Positions 51,301 to 61,451 of a stretch of 64,000 nt of DNA are shown in pieces. Source of the stretch: Chitinophagales bacterium. GTDB lineage: Bacteria; Bacteroidota; Bacteroidia; Chitinophagales; JADIYW01. The position numbers were made by a program, and so were the translations under genes. How positions within the stretch are numbered: the first letter of the stretch is position 1; the number at the start of each line of letters is the position of its first letter. Where the stretch lies: assembly GCA_020636535.1 (NCBI GenBank), contig JACJXT010000013.1:363296-427295 (forward strand), read 5' to 3'. The notes beneath the pieces are model-generated. The model ran no database searches, was not told the DNA's origin, and saw only the letters and a list, made by a program, of their open reading frames with translations.

Positions 51301-53232
51301 TTAAAAAGGATGTGTAATCGTGCCTATTTTTTTACTTAGGTCAATTTTAAGTGAAATGTATTCCATCTTTTTTATTTGAATACCATACAACTCTTCTACT
51401 TGCTTGTTTTCATCTGCTGTTTTTATTCTTTGGTCTAAGACTTGCATGGCTTCCATCAATTTATAAAAACGAAAACGATTCATCACCGAATCTACATCTG
51501 TAATATATGTTCTATTTGATTCTCGAACGATGATATCGTGCATTTTTAACCAATTCTCACTTAACTCATATTGCGATGATTGTAATTCTACAATAACTTG
51601 TTTAATGTCTTCATCATCAATAATAGCAATGTCATTCAATGCTTTAAACGAATGTCCATCTTCATAACCTTTGATATAATATTGAACTACTTTATCGAAC
51701 ATAGAATTTTTGAAAGCGACTTCTGTTAATTCACTTAATATATGTTCTCCAACATTATGTTCTTTATCATATACTTCATCTGCAAATTCAACTAACAATC
51801 TTAATATATCTTTTTCTTGATAATAGAGTTTCGGAATCTGAGATGCATTTTGTTCGTGGTCTTCTTCAATTTCAACATAATTATTAATGGATTGTTGTTC
51901 GCTCTCATTAATTTGTCTTGCTTTTTTAAAGGAAGAAGTTCTTATCTTATTGGTTTCATTAACTAATACATTTTCGGTAACTTCAACAATATTAGCACAC
52001 TCTTTTATATATAATTGTCGTTTTATATTGTCGTCGATTTTAGCAATACTTTCAACAATATCTTTTATGACTTCCGATTTTTTTATAGGATCATTACCAG
52101 CTTCTTTCATCAACAAAGAAGATTTAAAAAATATAAAATCTTTTTTATTTTGATTGATGTAGTCTAAAGTTTTGTCTAAGCCATTTGTTTGAACAAAAGA
52201 ATCTGGATCTTCGCCATTAGGTAACAAAACCAAATGCACATTTAAACCTTGTTCTAGTACAATATCTAATCCACGCAAAGCTGCTTTGATACCAGCATTA
52301 TCACCATCGTATAAAATAGTAATGTTTTGCGTAAAGCGTTTAATGAGTAGTACTTGTTCTTTTGTTAAAGCAGTTCCACTTGATGCCACTACATTTTTAA
52401 TGCCTGCTTGATGTAGCGAAATCACATCAGTATAACCTTCTACCAAATAACATACTTCTTGTTGTCTGATTTCATTTTTTGCTTGATAGATACCATAAAC
52501 AATATGACTTTTATGATAGACTTCGGTTTCTGGTGTGTTGATGTATTTCGGTGCTTTTTCATTTTGCTTTAAAATTCTTCCACCAAAAGCAATGACTTTT
52601 CCAGATACATTGTGAATAGGAAACATCACTCTATCTCTAAAAAAATCGTAGCACTTTTCATTTTTTTCTTTGATTAATCCAGCATTGATTAATCGTTCTT
52701 TTTGATGACCATTTGCAATTGCTTGATTATAAAATGCATCATAACTATCTGGTGCATAACCTAAATCGAATGACTTAATCGTCGATTCTAAAAAACCTCT
52801 TTCTTTAAAATACGACAAACCAATATTTTTACCTTGTTCGGTATCAAACAATTGCTCCTGAAAAAATTTCTTAGCATAATTCAGTACAATATAAATACTT
52901 TCTTGCTCTTGAGCTGCTTGTTTATCTTGTTCAGAAGATTCGGTTTCTACAATAGTAATATTGAATTTCTGTGCTAGGAATCGCAATGCTTCTGGATAGG
53001 TAAATTTTTCGTGTTCCATTACAAATTTAACAGCATCGCCACCTTTACCACAACCAAAACACTTAAATATATTTTTATTTGGATTAACTACAAACGAAGG
53101 TGTTTTCTCCATGTGAAAAGGACAATTGCCTTTGAGTACTGAACCAGCTTTTTTTAAAGGCACAAAGTCTGCTACCACTTCTTCGATTCGAGCAGCTTCA
53201 ATAATTTGTCGTATGGAATCTCTACTTATCAA
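51301..53232 (-). CDS. dnaG: DNA primase
   Basis: DnaG makes RNA primers for replication. The 643 residues have the zinc ribbon CPFHMEKTPSFVVNPNKNIFKCFGCGKGGDAVKF near 37-68, the catalytic core with SYFKERGF, and the Toprim segment CYLVEGYTDVISLHQAG near 259, plus YDGDNAGIKAALRGLD near 308. A C-terminal region should bind the helicase. The gene overlaps the peptidase gene by 4 bases (ATGA). Confidence 0.96.
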   Translation of the reverse strand: MISRDSIRQIIEAARIEEVVADFVPLKKAGSVLKGNCPFHMEKTPSFVVNPNKNIFKCFGCGKGGDAVKFVMEHEKFTYPEALRFLAQKFNITIVETESSEQDKQAAQEQESIYIVLNYAKKFFQEQLFDTEQGKNIGLSYFKERGFLESTIKSFDLGYAPDSYDAFYNQAIANGHQKERLINAGLIKEKNEKCYDFFRDRVMFPIHNVSGKVIAFGGRILKQNEKAPKYINTPETEVYHKSHIVYGIYQAKNEIRQQEVCYLVEGYTDVISLHQAGIKNVVASSGTALTKEQVLLIKRFTQNITILYDGDNAGIKAALRGLDIVLEQGLNVHLVLLPNGEDPDSFVQTNGLDKTLDYINQNKKDFIFFKSSLLMKEAGNDPIKKSEVIKDIVESIAKIDDNIKRQLYIKECANIVEVTENVLVNETNKIRTSSFKKARQINESEQQSINNYVEIEEDHEQNASQIPKLYYQEKDILRLLVEFADEVYDKEHNVGEHILSELTEVAFKNSMFDKVVQYYIKGYEDGHSFKALNDIAIIDDEDIKQVIVELQSSQYELSENWLKMHDIIVRESNRTYITDVDSVMNRFRFYKLMEAMQVLDQRIKTADENKQVEELYGIQIKKMEYISLKIDLSKKIGTITHPF

Positions 53233-54620
53233 GCTTGTTTTAATTGAGCATAATAATGATAAAAATACGGAATGGTTTCAATGCCTTTTAAAAAGTTGAA
53301 TACACCAAAATGTTCATTTGGCGAATGAATGGCATCACTATCCAAGCCAAAACCCATGAGTACTGTTTTTACACCCAATACTTGTTCAAACAATGCTACG
53401 ATTGGAATACTAGCTCCGTTTCTTTGTGGAACTGGTTTTTTACCAAAAGACTGTTCCATTGCCAATTCAGCAGCTTTATACTCGTTGGTATCAATAGGAA
53501 TAACAACAGGTTCACCACCATGATGTTCGGTGACTTTTACAGTTACGGTATTTGGTGTAATGCTTTCAAAGTGTTTAGTAAACAAGTCTGCAATTTTTTT
53601 AGACGATTGATTCGGTACTAATCGCATGGAAATTTTTGCATTTGCTTTAGAAGCAATTACTGTTTTAGCACCTTCGCCAGTATAACCACCCCAAATTCCG
53701 TTGACATCTAAAGTAGGACGAATGGTAAGTTGTTCTTGTAGCGTATATCCTTTTTCTACAGGAGCAGCTTTAATGTCTATGCTCTCTTTAAATTCTTGTT
53801 CGCTAAAAGGCGTTTGGGCTAATGCTTGTCTTTCTTCTGTAGTTAATTCTACTACATCATCATAAAATCCAGCAATAGTAATTTTACCATTTTCATCTCT
53901 AAGCGTACCAATTAATTGTGCTAATCTGTTGATTGGATTATCAACGCCACCACCATAAATTCCAGAATGTAAATCTCTGTTTGGTCCAGTTAATTCTACT
54001 TCCATATAACATAAACCACGCAAACCATTACAAATAGAAGGTGTGTTATTGTCTATTATTCCAGTATCTGAAACCAAGATAACATCGCAAGCTAATTTTT
54101 GCTTGTATTCAATTAAAAAATCTTCTAAGTGAGCAGAGCCGACTTCTTCCTCGCCTTCAATAATTACTTTGATATTACATGGTGTGTAATTATTTTTTAG
54201 CATGATTTCTAATGCTTTAACATGCATATATACTTGACCTTTATCATCACAAGCACCACGAGCAAAAATAGCACCTTGTGGATGTAAAGCAGTAGTTTTT
54301 ACTACTGGCTCAAAAGGTGGTGATGTCCATAAATCAATTGGGTCTGGTGGTTGCACATCATAGTGTCCGTACACCAAAACAGTAGGTAAATTAGCATCAA
54401 TTATTTTCTCTGCGTAGACTACTGGATAACCTTTGGTTGCTAATAATTTTACCTCATCCATGCCAATTTTTTGAAACGCTGCTTTTAAAAATTCAGCAGC
54501 ATGAATTACATCATCTTTATATTTAGTATCGGCACTTATTGATGGAATTTTAAGCCAATTGCAAAGCTCTTGAATGTATCTTTCTTTATTGCTATTAATT
54601 TCAGATTGTATAAACTGCAT
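53229..54620 (-). CDS. M20-family dipeptidase
   Basis: The 463-residue zinc peptidase shows the M20 metal motifs: VYGHYDVQPPDPIDLWTSPPFEP near 83 with His and Asp ligands, GACDDKGQVYMH near 120, EGEEEVGSAHLEDFLIEYK near 152 with catalytic glutamates, SDTG near 182, DLHSGIYGG near 215 and HSPNEHF near 437 with the final ligand. It lacks a signal peptide, so it acts in the cytoplasm on dipeptides. It is upstream of and overlapping dnaG. A TACCTTTA box lies near 54640. Confidence 0.92.
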   Translation of the reverse strand: MQFIQSEINSNKERYIQELCNWLKIPSISADTKYKDDVIHAAEFLKAAFQKIGMDEVKLLATKGYPVVYAEKIIDANLPTVLVYGHYDVQPPDPIDLWTSPPFEPVVKTTALHPQGAIFARGACDDKGQVYMHVKALEIMLKNNYTPCNIKVIIEGEEEVGSAHLEDFLIEYKQKLACDVILVSDTGIIDNNTPSICNGLRGLCYMEVELTGPNRDLHSGIYGGGVDNPINRLAQLIGTLRDENGKITIAGFYDDVVELTTEERQALAQTPFSEQEFKESIDIKAAPVEKGYTLQEQLTIRPTLDVNGIWGGYTGEGAKTVIASKANAKISMRLVPNQSSKKIADLFTKHFESITPNTVTVKVTEHHGGEPVVIPIDTNEYKAAELAMEQSFGKKPVPQRNGASIPIVALFEQVLGVKTVLMGFGLDSDAIHSPNEHFGVFNFLKGIETIPYFYHYYAQLKQA

Positions 54621-54705
54621 GATTTTTTAGTTTATTGTAAAGGTATGAAGTCTTTAGCTAAATCAAAACTAAACACTGTTACTTATCAATAGATTTAAGA
54701 ATTTT

Positions 54706-55617
54706 TCAGACCTCAAAAACCTTTCCTTCAATAGCTAATTGTGTGTTTTCAAAAACAGTTTTGGCTTCTTTTTCTAATACTGTTAAATCAATATATCTCG
54801 AAGAAAAATGACCAATAATTAACTGTTTTACATTTGCTAACTGTGCAATAGTAGCAGCGTCTATTGCTGTAGAATGTTTAGTTTCTGTTGCCCTATCTTT
54901 TGCATCGTGTAAAAAAGTAGCTTCGTGGTACAATAAGTCAACATCTTTTATATGTGGTACAATGCGTTCATCATAACAAGTATCTGAACAAAATGCATAC
55001 GATTTTAATGGATGTTTTGTAGTAGTAACTTCATTTGCTAAAACTGTATTTCCATCTATATCTACAATATCGATGCCTTCTTTTAATTGCTTAAAATCTT
55101 TTGGGTCTATATTGAATGCTTTTATTTTTTCACTATCTATATTAGGTAAACTTTGCTTTTGTTTAAATAAAAAACCAGTAGTATCAATTTTATGATTCAA
55201 CGGAATACTATGGACTTCAATAATATTATCTTCAAATATTTTTTCAAAGGTATTGGCTTGTGTTGCAACAAAGCTCAATTTATAATTAAGTGTAGTATTA
55301 GAAGCTGCTAACTGCAATTGTATAATTTGTTCTAATGCTGGTGGTGCAAAAATGGTTAACGGATCTGTTCTTTTTAATAATTGATAAGTAGTTAATAATC
55401 CAATCAAACCATAATAATGATCACCATGTAAATGAGAAATAAATATTTGTTTTATTTTAAACCATTTAATGCCATATTCAATTAATCGAACTTGAGTAGC
55501 TTCACCACAATCTATCAAATACCAATTCTGGTCTATTTGCACTGCTTGTGCCGTTGGATTTCTTCCATGATTAGGAAGTGCAGAATTGCTACCTAATATA
55601 TAGACATTAAAAGTCAA
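54706..55617 (-). CDS. rnz: Ribonuclease Z
   Basis: RNase Z trims tRNA 3' ends. The 303-residue metallo-beta-lactamase-fold protein has NHGRNPTAQAVQIDQNWYLIDCGEATQVRL near 17-46, the metal motif HLHGDHYYGLIGLL near 60 and AFCSDTCYDERIV near 210. YHEATFLHDAKDRATETKHST follows near 231, then IGHFSSRY near 268. It is followed by the STAS gene upstream and is probably cotranscribed with it (10-base gap). Confidence 0.95.
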   Translation of the reverse strand: MTFNVYILGSNSALPNHGRNPTAQAVQIDQNWYLIDCGEATQVRLIEYGIKWFKIKQIFISHLHGDHYYGLIGLLTTYQLLKRTDPLTIFAPPALEQIIQLQLAASNTTLNYKLSFVATQANTFEKIFEDNIIEVHSIPLNHKIDTTGFLFKQKQSLPNIDSEKIKAFNIDPKDFKQLKEGIDIVDIDGNTVLANEVTTTKHPLKSYAFCSDTCYDERIVPHIKDVDLLYHEATFLHDAKDRATETKHSTAIDAATIAQLANVKQLIIGHFSSRYIDLTVLEKEAKTVFENTQLAIEGKVFEV

Positions 55618-55627
55618 TAATCACTAA

Positions 55628-55975
55628 TTAAGCTTGCTCATTAATTGCATTCAGAGCATCGTGTTGTGTAGAAAAAATATTTAAAACATCATCTAACTGA
55701 GAAATAGAAATTAGACTTTTTACAGCATCACTCAAACCACAAATAGCAAAAACACCATCGGCTTCGCTACAAATTCTATTGCCAATTAATATAGCACTCA
55801 ATCCAGAAGAATCTACAAATGAAACATCACTTAAATCTAAAATGATATTTTGATAACCTTCGGTTCCAGCCATCACCAATTCCGATTTCAACAAAGGTGC
55901 ATTTGCAGAAGTTAACTTTTCTTCCATAAATTCATATATAATATATTTTTCCTGCTTATCTACGCTAAATTTCAT
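55628..55975 (-). CDS. STAS-domain protein (anti-sigma factor antagonist type)
   Basis: The 115-residue protein forms one STAS domain: beta start KYIIYEFMEEKLTSANAPLLKSELV, then IILDLSDVSFVDSSGLSAILIGNRIC near 50-75 with the serine pair phosphorylated in SpoIIAA-type antagonists. No partner kinase or sigma factor is in the window. It is the first gene of the pair with rnz. Confidence 0.9.
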   Translation of the reverse strand: MKFSVDKQEKYIIYEFMEEKLTSANAPLLKSELVMAGTEGYQNIILDLSDVSFVDSSGLSAILIGNRICSEADGVFAICGLSDAVKSLISISQLDDVLNIFSTQHDALNAINEQA

Positions 55976-56204
55976 AATCTATATTTTATAAAAACAAAAG
56001 TAAAATTTATTGCTCAATAATCATCAACAATCATGCTAAATAATCAATAGAATCACCATTTATTTGTATTTAAAATCATTTTTTCTGTTTATTTTCACAA
56101 TTATTATATCAACATTGGTGTATTTTTAAAAAAACGGTATTACTTTAGATGATGTAATATTGTCAGTAATAAATAACTGGCAAAGTATTTGAATAATAAA
56201 ATAT

Positions 56205-58778
56205 ATGGATTCAAAATTTTCACCAAAAGTAAAAGAAGTAATCTCTTTCAGTAAAGAGGAAGCTATCCGTTTAAGACACGATCAAATTGGTGCAGAGCAT
56301 TTAATGTTGGGTTTGTTGAGAGAAGGTGGTGGTTTAGCACTTAAAATCTTAACCGATTTAGAAGTGGATTTGGCTTTACTGAAAAGAAAGATTGAAAGTA
56401 CAATTGCTGACAAAGTTACTTCTGTTCCTGTAAATGTAACGAGTTTGCCTTTAACTAGACAAGCAGAAAAAATACTTAAAATTACTTTATTAGAAGCGAA
56501 AAGTTTTAAGCAAGATACTGTAGGAACAGAGCATTTATTGTTGGCAATCTTAAAGAATAAAGACAACTTAATTACTCAGATTTTAGGAAAATGGGATATT
56601 AACTACGAAGTCTTTAAATCAGAAGTAGATTATCACTATGGTGTTGATAGTTCTACACAACAGTCATCAAATATTGCAGATGATTTTCAAGAGCTGTTTC
56701 CTAAATCATCTTTTGAAGATGCTGATGACGACGAAAAAGATAAAGGATTTTCTGGAACTGGTAGAACGCAAAAAGCCAATCCAAAATCAAATACACCAGT
56801 GTTAGATAATTTTGGCAGAGATATTACTCGATTAGCAGAAGAAGGTAAACTCGACCCAATTGTTGGTAGAGAAAACGAAATAGAAAGAGTATCTCAAATT
56901 CTATCAAGAAGAAAGAAAAACAATCCAATTTTAATTGGAGAACCTGGTGTTGGTAAAACAGCCATTGTAGAAGGTTTAGCACTTCGTATTATTCAACGAA
57001 GAGTATCTAGAGTTTTATTCAATAAAAGAGTAGTGTCTTTAGATTTAGCTGCTTTGGTTGCTGGAACTAAATATAGAGGTCAGTTTGAAGAAAGAATGAA
57101 AGCCATTATGACAGAATTAGAGAAAAGCAGAGATGTCATTTTGTTCATCGATGAAATTCATACTATTGTAGGTGCTGGTGGTGCAACTGGTTCTCTAGAT
57201 GCCTCTAATATTTTTAAACCAGCGTTGGCTCGTGGTGAGTTACAATGTATTGGTGCTTCTACGCTAGATGAATATCGCCAACACATAGAAAAAGATGGTG
57301 CTTTAGATAGAAGATTTCAAAAGGTAATCGTCGATCCACCTTCACCAGAAGAAACTGTAATCATCTTAAATAACTTAAAAGATAAATACGAAGAATATCA
57401 CAATGTATCTTATTCAGAAGCTGCTATTAATGCATGTGTTTCTTTAAGTACAAGATATATTACCGATAGATTTTTGCCAGATAAAGCCATCGATTTAATG
57501 GACGAAGTTGGTGCAAGAGTACACCTTAAAAATATTTTTGTTCCAGAAAATATTACCAAACTAGAAGAAGAAATCGAAGTAGTAAAAGAGCAAAAAAATC
57601 AGGTAGTAAAAACACAGAAATATGAAGAAGCTGCTGAGTTGCGTGATAAAGAGAAAACGCTGAAGGAACAATTAGAACAAGCAAAACATGAGTGGGAAGA
57701 AGATGCTAAAACCAAACGCTATCCTGTTGATGAAGAAAATATTGCAGAAGTGGTAGCAATGGTTACTGGTATTCCTGTAAGCAGAGTTGCCGAAACCGAA
57801 AGCAAACGCTTAACGCACATGGCAGATGATTTGAAAAAACAAGTGATTGGTCAAGATGAAGCTGTTGCTAAAATTACTAAAGCTATTCAACGAAATAGAG
57901 TCGGATTAAAAGATCCTAAAAAACCAATTGGTTCATTTATTTTCTTAGGACCAACTGGTGTAGGTAAAACCGAATTAGCTAGAACTTTAGCTCGTTATAT
58001 GTTCGATACAGAAGATGCATTGATTAGAATTGACATGAGTGAGTACATGGAGAAATTCTCTATCTCTCGTTTAATTGGTGCACCTCCAGGATATATTGGC
58101 TACGAAGAAGGTGGACAGTTAACAGAGAAAGTGCGTAGAAAACCATATTCTGTTATCTTGTTAGATGAGATTGAAAAAGCACATCCAGATGTATATAATA
58201 TTTTATTACAAGTATTAGATGATGGTCAGTTAACTGATGGTCTTGGCAGAAAAGTTGATTTCAAAAATTCTGTTATTATCATGACTTCTAACATAGGTGT
58301 TCGTCAACTAAAAGATTTTGGAACTGGTGTAGGATTTAATACTAATGCTATTAAAGACAACTTCGACAATATTAGCAGAGGCGTTATTCAAAAAGCATTA
58401 CAAAAAACATTTTCGCCAGAGTTTTTAAATCGTATAGATGATGTAGTAGTATTCAACAGCTTAGGCAAAGAACAAATACATCAAATCATAGACATTGTGT
58501 TAAGTGGTGTTTACAAACGATTAGAAACTTTAGGTTATGCTATTGAGTTAACAACTGCTGCTAAAGATTTTGTAGCAGAAAAAGGATATGATCCACAGTT
58601 TGGAGCAAGACCATTACATAGAGCAATACAAAAGTATGTAGAAGATCCATTAGCAGAAGAAATCTTAAATGCAAACATTAGCGAAGGCGATACTATTGTA
58701 GTAGATACCAATGCTGATGATAAAGAGAAGTTGAGCTTTAGTGTAAAAACAAAACGCAAAAAAGCCAACAAAGAATAA
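56205..58778 (+). CDS. clpC: ATP-dependent Clp protease ATP-binding subunit ClpC
   Basis: The 857-residue AAA+ unfoldase feeds ClpP. The N-terminal repeat domain is at 1-145 (FSPKVKEVISFSKEEAIRLRHDQIGAEHLMLGLL). D1 has GEPGVGKTAIVEGLA near 246 and VILFIDEIHTIVGAGG near 310. A UVR-like middle coiled coil lies near 445-490 (NQVVKTQKYEEAAELRDKEKTLKEQL), and D2 has FLGPTGVGKTELARTLARY near 580. C-terminal D2 small domain ends PLAEEILNANISEG. The UVR-like region marks ClpC rather than ClpA or ClpB. It is monocistronic, with a terminator after it. Confidence 0.95.
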   Translation: MDSKFSPKVKEVISFSKEEAIRLRHDQIGAEHLMLGLLREGGGLALKILTDLEVDLALLKRKIESTIADKVTSVPVNVTSLPLTRQAEKILKITLLEAKSFKQDTVGTEHLLLAILKNKDNLITQILGKWDINYEVFKSEVDYHYGVDSSTQQSSNIADDFQELFPKSSFEDADDDEKDKGFSGTGRTQKANPKSNTPVLDNFGRDITRLAEEGKLDPIVGRENEIERVSQILSRRKKNNPILIGEPGVGKTAIVEGLALRIIQRRVSRVLFNKRVVSLDLAALVAGTKYRGQFEERMKAIMTELEKSRDVILFIDEIHTIVGAGGATGSLDASNIFKPALARGELQCIGASTLDEYRQHIEKDGALDRRFQKVIVDPPSPEETVIILNNLKDKYEEYHNVSYSEAAINACVSLSTRYITDRFLPDKAIDLMDEVGARVHLKNIFVPENITKLEEEIEVVKEQKNQVVKTQKYEEAAELRDKEKTLKEQLEQAKHEWEEDAKTKRYPVDEENIAEVVAMVTGIPVSRVAETESKRLTHMADDLKKQVIGQDEAVAKITKAIQRNRVGLKDPKKPIGSFIFLGPTGVGKTELARTLARYMFDTEDALIRIDMSEYMEKFSISRLIGAPPGYIGYEEGGQLTEKVRRKPYSVILLDEIEKAHPDVYNILLQVLDDGQLTDGLGRKVDFKNSVIIMTSNIGVRQLKDFGTGVGFNTNAIKDNFDNISRGVIQKALQKTFSPEFLNRIDDVVVFNSLGKEQIHQIIDIVLSGVYKRLETLGYAIELTTAAKDFVAEKGYDPQFGARPLHRAIQKYVEDPLAEEILNANISEGDTIVVDTNADDKEKLSFSVKTKRKKANKE

Positions 58779-58809
58779 AAGTTTTTTATCTGATGAATAA
58801 TTAATTTAG

Positions 58810-58837
58810 AAAGGAAGCTGTAATGGCTTCCTTTTTT
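58810..58837 (+). terminator. Rho-independent terminator of clpC
   Basis: AAAGGAAGC and GCTTCCTTT form a 9-bp stem around a 7-base loop with T6 following, 32 bases after the clpC stop. Confidence 0.88.
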
Positions 58838-58879
58838 ATTTGTGAGATATGGCACTCTAGATAAACTAAAACAAAATAG

Positions 58880-58971
58880 ACCTCTTTCATAATAGATTTT
58901 AGGTTATTAGCAAGTAGAAGTTTTTCATAATAAATTTTAACGCATAATAGACCAATTAACAAACACCTAAT
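58880..58971. repeat. Imperfect short direct repeats ahead of pheT
   Basis: Two related stretches, ATAATAGATTTTAGGTTATTAG-like near 58889 and ATAATAAATTTTAACGCATAATAG-like near 58929, occur in an AT-rich gap, and ATAGACC appears twice. No gene is visible here. The repeats may be chance in AT-rich DNA. Confidence 0.3.
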
Positions 58972-59003
58972 AACTAAATCTTAGCTATTAAAAATATAGC
59001 TTG

Positions 59004-59011
59004 TATTTTTG
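59004..59011 (+). promoter_or_regulatory. Bacteroidota-type -7 box for pheT
   Basis: TATTTTTG, a full match to TAnnTTTG, ends 4 bases before the ATG at 59016. It rules out the longer start at 59001, which would precede the box. Confidence 0.5.
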
Positions 59012-59015
59012 TAGT

Positions 59016-61451
59016 ATGACAATTTCTTTAAACTGGCTCAAAAACTATATCGACATCAACCATTTGTCTATCGATGAAATTTCGCATTTGCTAACAGATA
59101 TTGGCTTAGAAGTAGAAAGCATAGAACAGTACGAGTCAATTAAAGGTGCTTTAAAAGGTTTAGTCGTTGGCGAAGTCATTGAAAAAGCACAGCATCCAAA
59201 TGCAGATAAATTAGCTGTTACCAAAGTAAATATTGGCACTGAAATTTTAGACATCGTTTGTGGTGCTCCAAATGTAGCAACTGGTCAAAAAGTAATTGTT
59301 GCAACCAATAACACAACTTTATATCCAACAAATGGCGACTCATTTACCATTAAAAAATCAAAAATTCGTGGCGAAGTTTCTAACGGAATGATTTGTGCCG
59401 AAGATGAAATTGGTATCGGAACTTCTCACGATGGAATTATTGTACTACCAAACGAAACCACAGTTGGAATTCCTGCAAGTAGCATTTATGATATTTATGA
59501 AGATACCATCTTTGAAATTGGTTTAACACCAAACCGAACCGATGCATACTCTCATATTGGCGTAGCAAGAGATTTATTAGCAGCTATCAACTTTAGAAAA
59601 AATAAAAACGAAGCACTACAACTACCAAAGATTGACGAAGCGTTATTCAATCAAACAGAAAAACCAATACAAGTAAGTGTAGAAGATGCTGTAGCTTGTC
59701 CAAGATATGCAGGCATTGTTATCGATAATATTACAGTACAACCATCACCAATTTGGTTACAAAATAAATTAAAAGCCATTGGTCAAAAACCAATCAACAA
59801 CATAGTAGACATCACCAATTATATTTTACACGAATACGGTCAACCATTACACGCATTCGATTTAAATGCTATAACAGATAATCAAATTGTAGTAAAAACT
59901 GTTGCTAACAAAACATCATTTGTTGCTTTAGATGGTACTACAATTGAGTTGCTAGACACAGATTTAATGATTTGCAATGCTAAAGAACCTATGTGTATTG
60001 CTGGTGTTTATGGTGGATTAAATTCTGGTGTCAAAAATACTACAACTACTATCTTCTTAGAAAGTGCTTACTTCAATCCAAAAAGTATTCGTCAAACATC
60101 AACTAAGCATCAACTACGAACCGAAGCAGCTACACATTTTGAAAAAGGCATCGACCCAAATATTACCATTACTGCATTAAAAAGAGCAGCACAGTTAATA
60201 GTAGAAATTGCCAACGGAAAAATTATTTCTGATATTACCGATATTCAAAATCAAACATTTCCAAATACAATTGTTCCTTTAAACATCAATCAAGTACAAC
60301 AACTACTAGGAAAACAAATTCCAACTAGTGAAATTAAAAATATATTACATTGTTTAGAAATTGATATTGTTGATGAACAAGCAGACCAACTACAAGTTTC
60401 TGTTCCAGCATATAGAACCGATGTAAAACGATCAGCAGATGTTATTGAAGAAATCTTAAGAATTTACGGTTTCAATAATATTCCAATTCCATCTAAAATA
60501 AATGCAAGTGTTAGTTTTACTACTTTGTTTGATGATGATGCAGTCTATCAAACTATAGCTAATGTATTAGTAGCTAATGGTTTTTATGAAATAATGACCA
60601 ATCCATTAACAAAATCAACCTATCTCGAAAAACTAAGTACTTATCCAAACTTTAAAAAAGAAGAATGGGTACATTTACTCAGTTCTATTAATGTAGAATT
60701 AGATGTACTACGAAACAATATGCTATTTTCTGGACTAGAAAGCGTTGCTTATAATATTAATCACAAGCAAGCACGCATTGCCTTTTTTGAATTAGGAAAA
60801 TCATATCATAAAAAAGAAAACTACGAAGAACACGAGCACTTAGTATTGTATATGAGTGGTGTTGAACAAGATACCAATTGGAACAGAGCAGAACGAACAG
60901 CAGATTTTTATAGCTTAAAATCTATAGTACAACTTATACTTAATAAATTAGGTACAACAAATTATAGCATTCAAGATACACAATCGCCTTATTTCGATTT
61001 TGGCTTAGATTATATTTTTGGTGATAAAACCATGCTTAGCTTTGGAAAAGTAAATACTACATTTCAACAACTATTTGGCATCAAACAAGCAGTCTATTTT
61101 GCTACTATTAATTGGAAAAACTTACTACAATTGGTACAAGAGCAAAAAATAAAATATCGACCAATTAGTAAATATCCAACAGTAAAAAGAGATTTGGCTT
61201 TATTGGTCAATCAAAGTGTTTCTTTTCATCAAATTGAAACCATAGCCAAGCAAACCGCTAAAAAATTATTACAAACAGTAGATGTGTTTGATATTTATCA
61301 AGATGAAAAAATAGGTAAGGAAAATAAATCTTATGCAGTTTCGTTTTCATTTAAAGATGACAATAAAACTTTGACCGATAATGAAATAGACGCTATAATG
61401 AAGAAATTAATTAGTAAATTTGAAAAAGAATTACAAGCAAGTATAAGATAA
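59016..61451 (+). CDS. pheT: Phenylalanine--tRNA ligase beta subunit
   Basis: PheT pairs with PheS to charge tRNA-Phe. About 811 residues from MTISLNWLKNYIDI. The N-terminal tRNA-binding domain has VVGEVIEKAQHPNADKLAVTKVNIG near 44. B3/B4 editing domain includes PRYAGIVIDNITVQPSPIWLQNKLKAIGQKPINNIVDITNYIL near 228-270. B5 has CLEIDIV and VSVPAYRTDVKRSADVIEEILRIYGF near 465, and the C-terminal FDX-ACB anticodon domain starts YRPISKYPTVKRDLALLV. It is the first gene of an operon with a coiled-coil gene, zapA and rny. Confidence 0.96.
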   Translation: MTISLNWLKNYIDINHLSIDEISHLLTDIGLEVESIEQYESIKGALKGLVVGEVIEKAQHPNADKLAVTKVNIGTEILDIVCGAPNVATGQKVIVATNNTTLYPTNGDSFTIKKSKIRGEVSNGMICAEDEIGIGTSHDGIIVLPNETTVGIPASSIYDIYEDTIFEIGLTPNRTDAYSHIGVARDLLAAINFRKNKNEALQLPKIDEALFNQTEKPIQVSVEDAVACPRYAGIVIDNITVQPSPIWLQNKLKAIGQKPINNIVDITNYILHEYGQPLHAFDLNAITDNQIVVKTVANKTSFVALDGTTIELLDTDLMICNAKEPMCIAGVYGGLNSGVKNTTTTIFLESAYFNPKSIRQTSTKHQLRTEAATHFEKGIDPNITITALKRAAQLIVEIANGKIISDITDIQNQTFPNTIVPLNINQVQQLLGKQIPTSEIKNILHCLEIDIVDEQADQLQVSVPAYRTDVKRSADVIEEILRIYGFNNIPIPSKINASVSFTTLFDDDAVYQTIANVLVANGFYEIMTNPLTKSTYLEKLSTYPNFKKEEWVHLLSSINVELDVLRNNMLFSGLESVAYNINHKQARIAFFELGKSYHKKENYEEHEHLVLYMSGVEQDTNWNRAERTADFYSLKSIVQLILNKLGTTNYSIQDTQSPYFDFGLDYIFGDKTMLSFGKVNTTFQQLFGIKQAVYFATINWKNLLQLVQEQKIKYRPISKYPTVKRDLALLVNQSVSFHQIETIAKQTAKKLLQTVDVFDIYQDEKIGKENKSYAVSFSFKDDNKTLTDNEIDAIMKKLISKFEKELQASIR

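Noticed and set aside
55976..56204. Intergenic region before clpC searched for a CtsR-type or heat-shock operator
   Set aside because: No convincing inverted repeat or full promoter box was seen, only AT-rich sequence.
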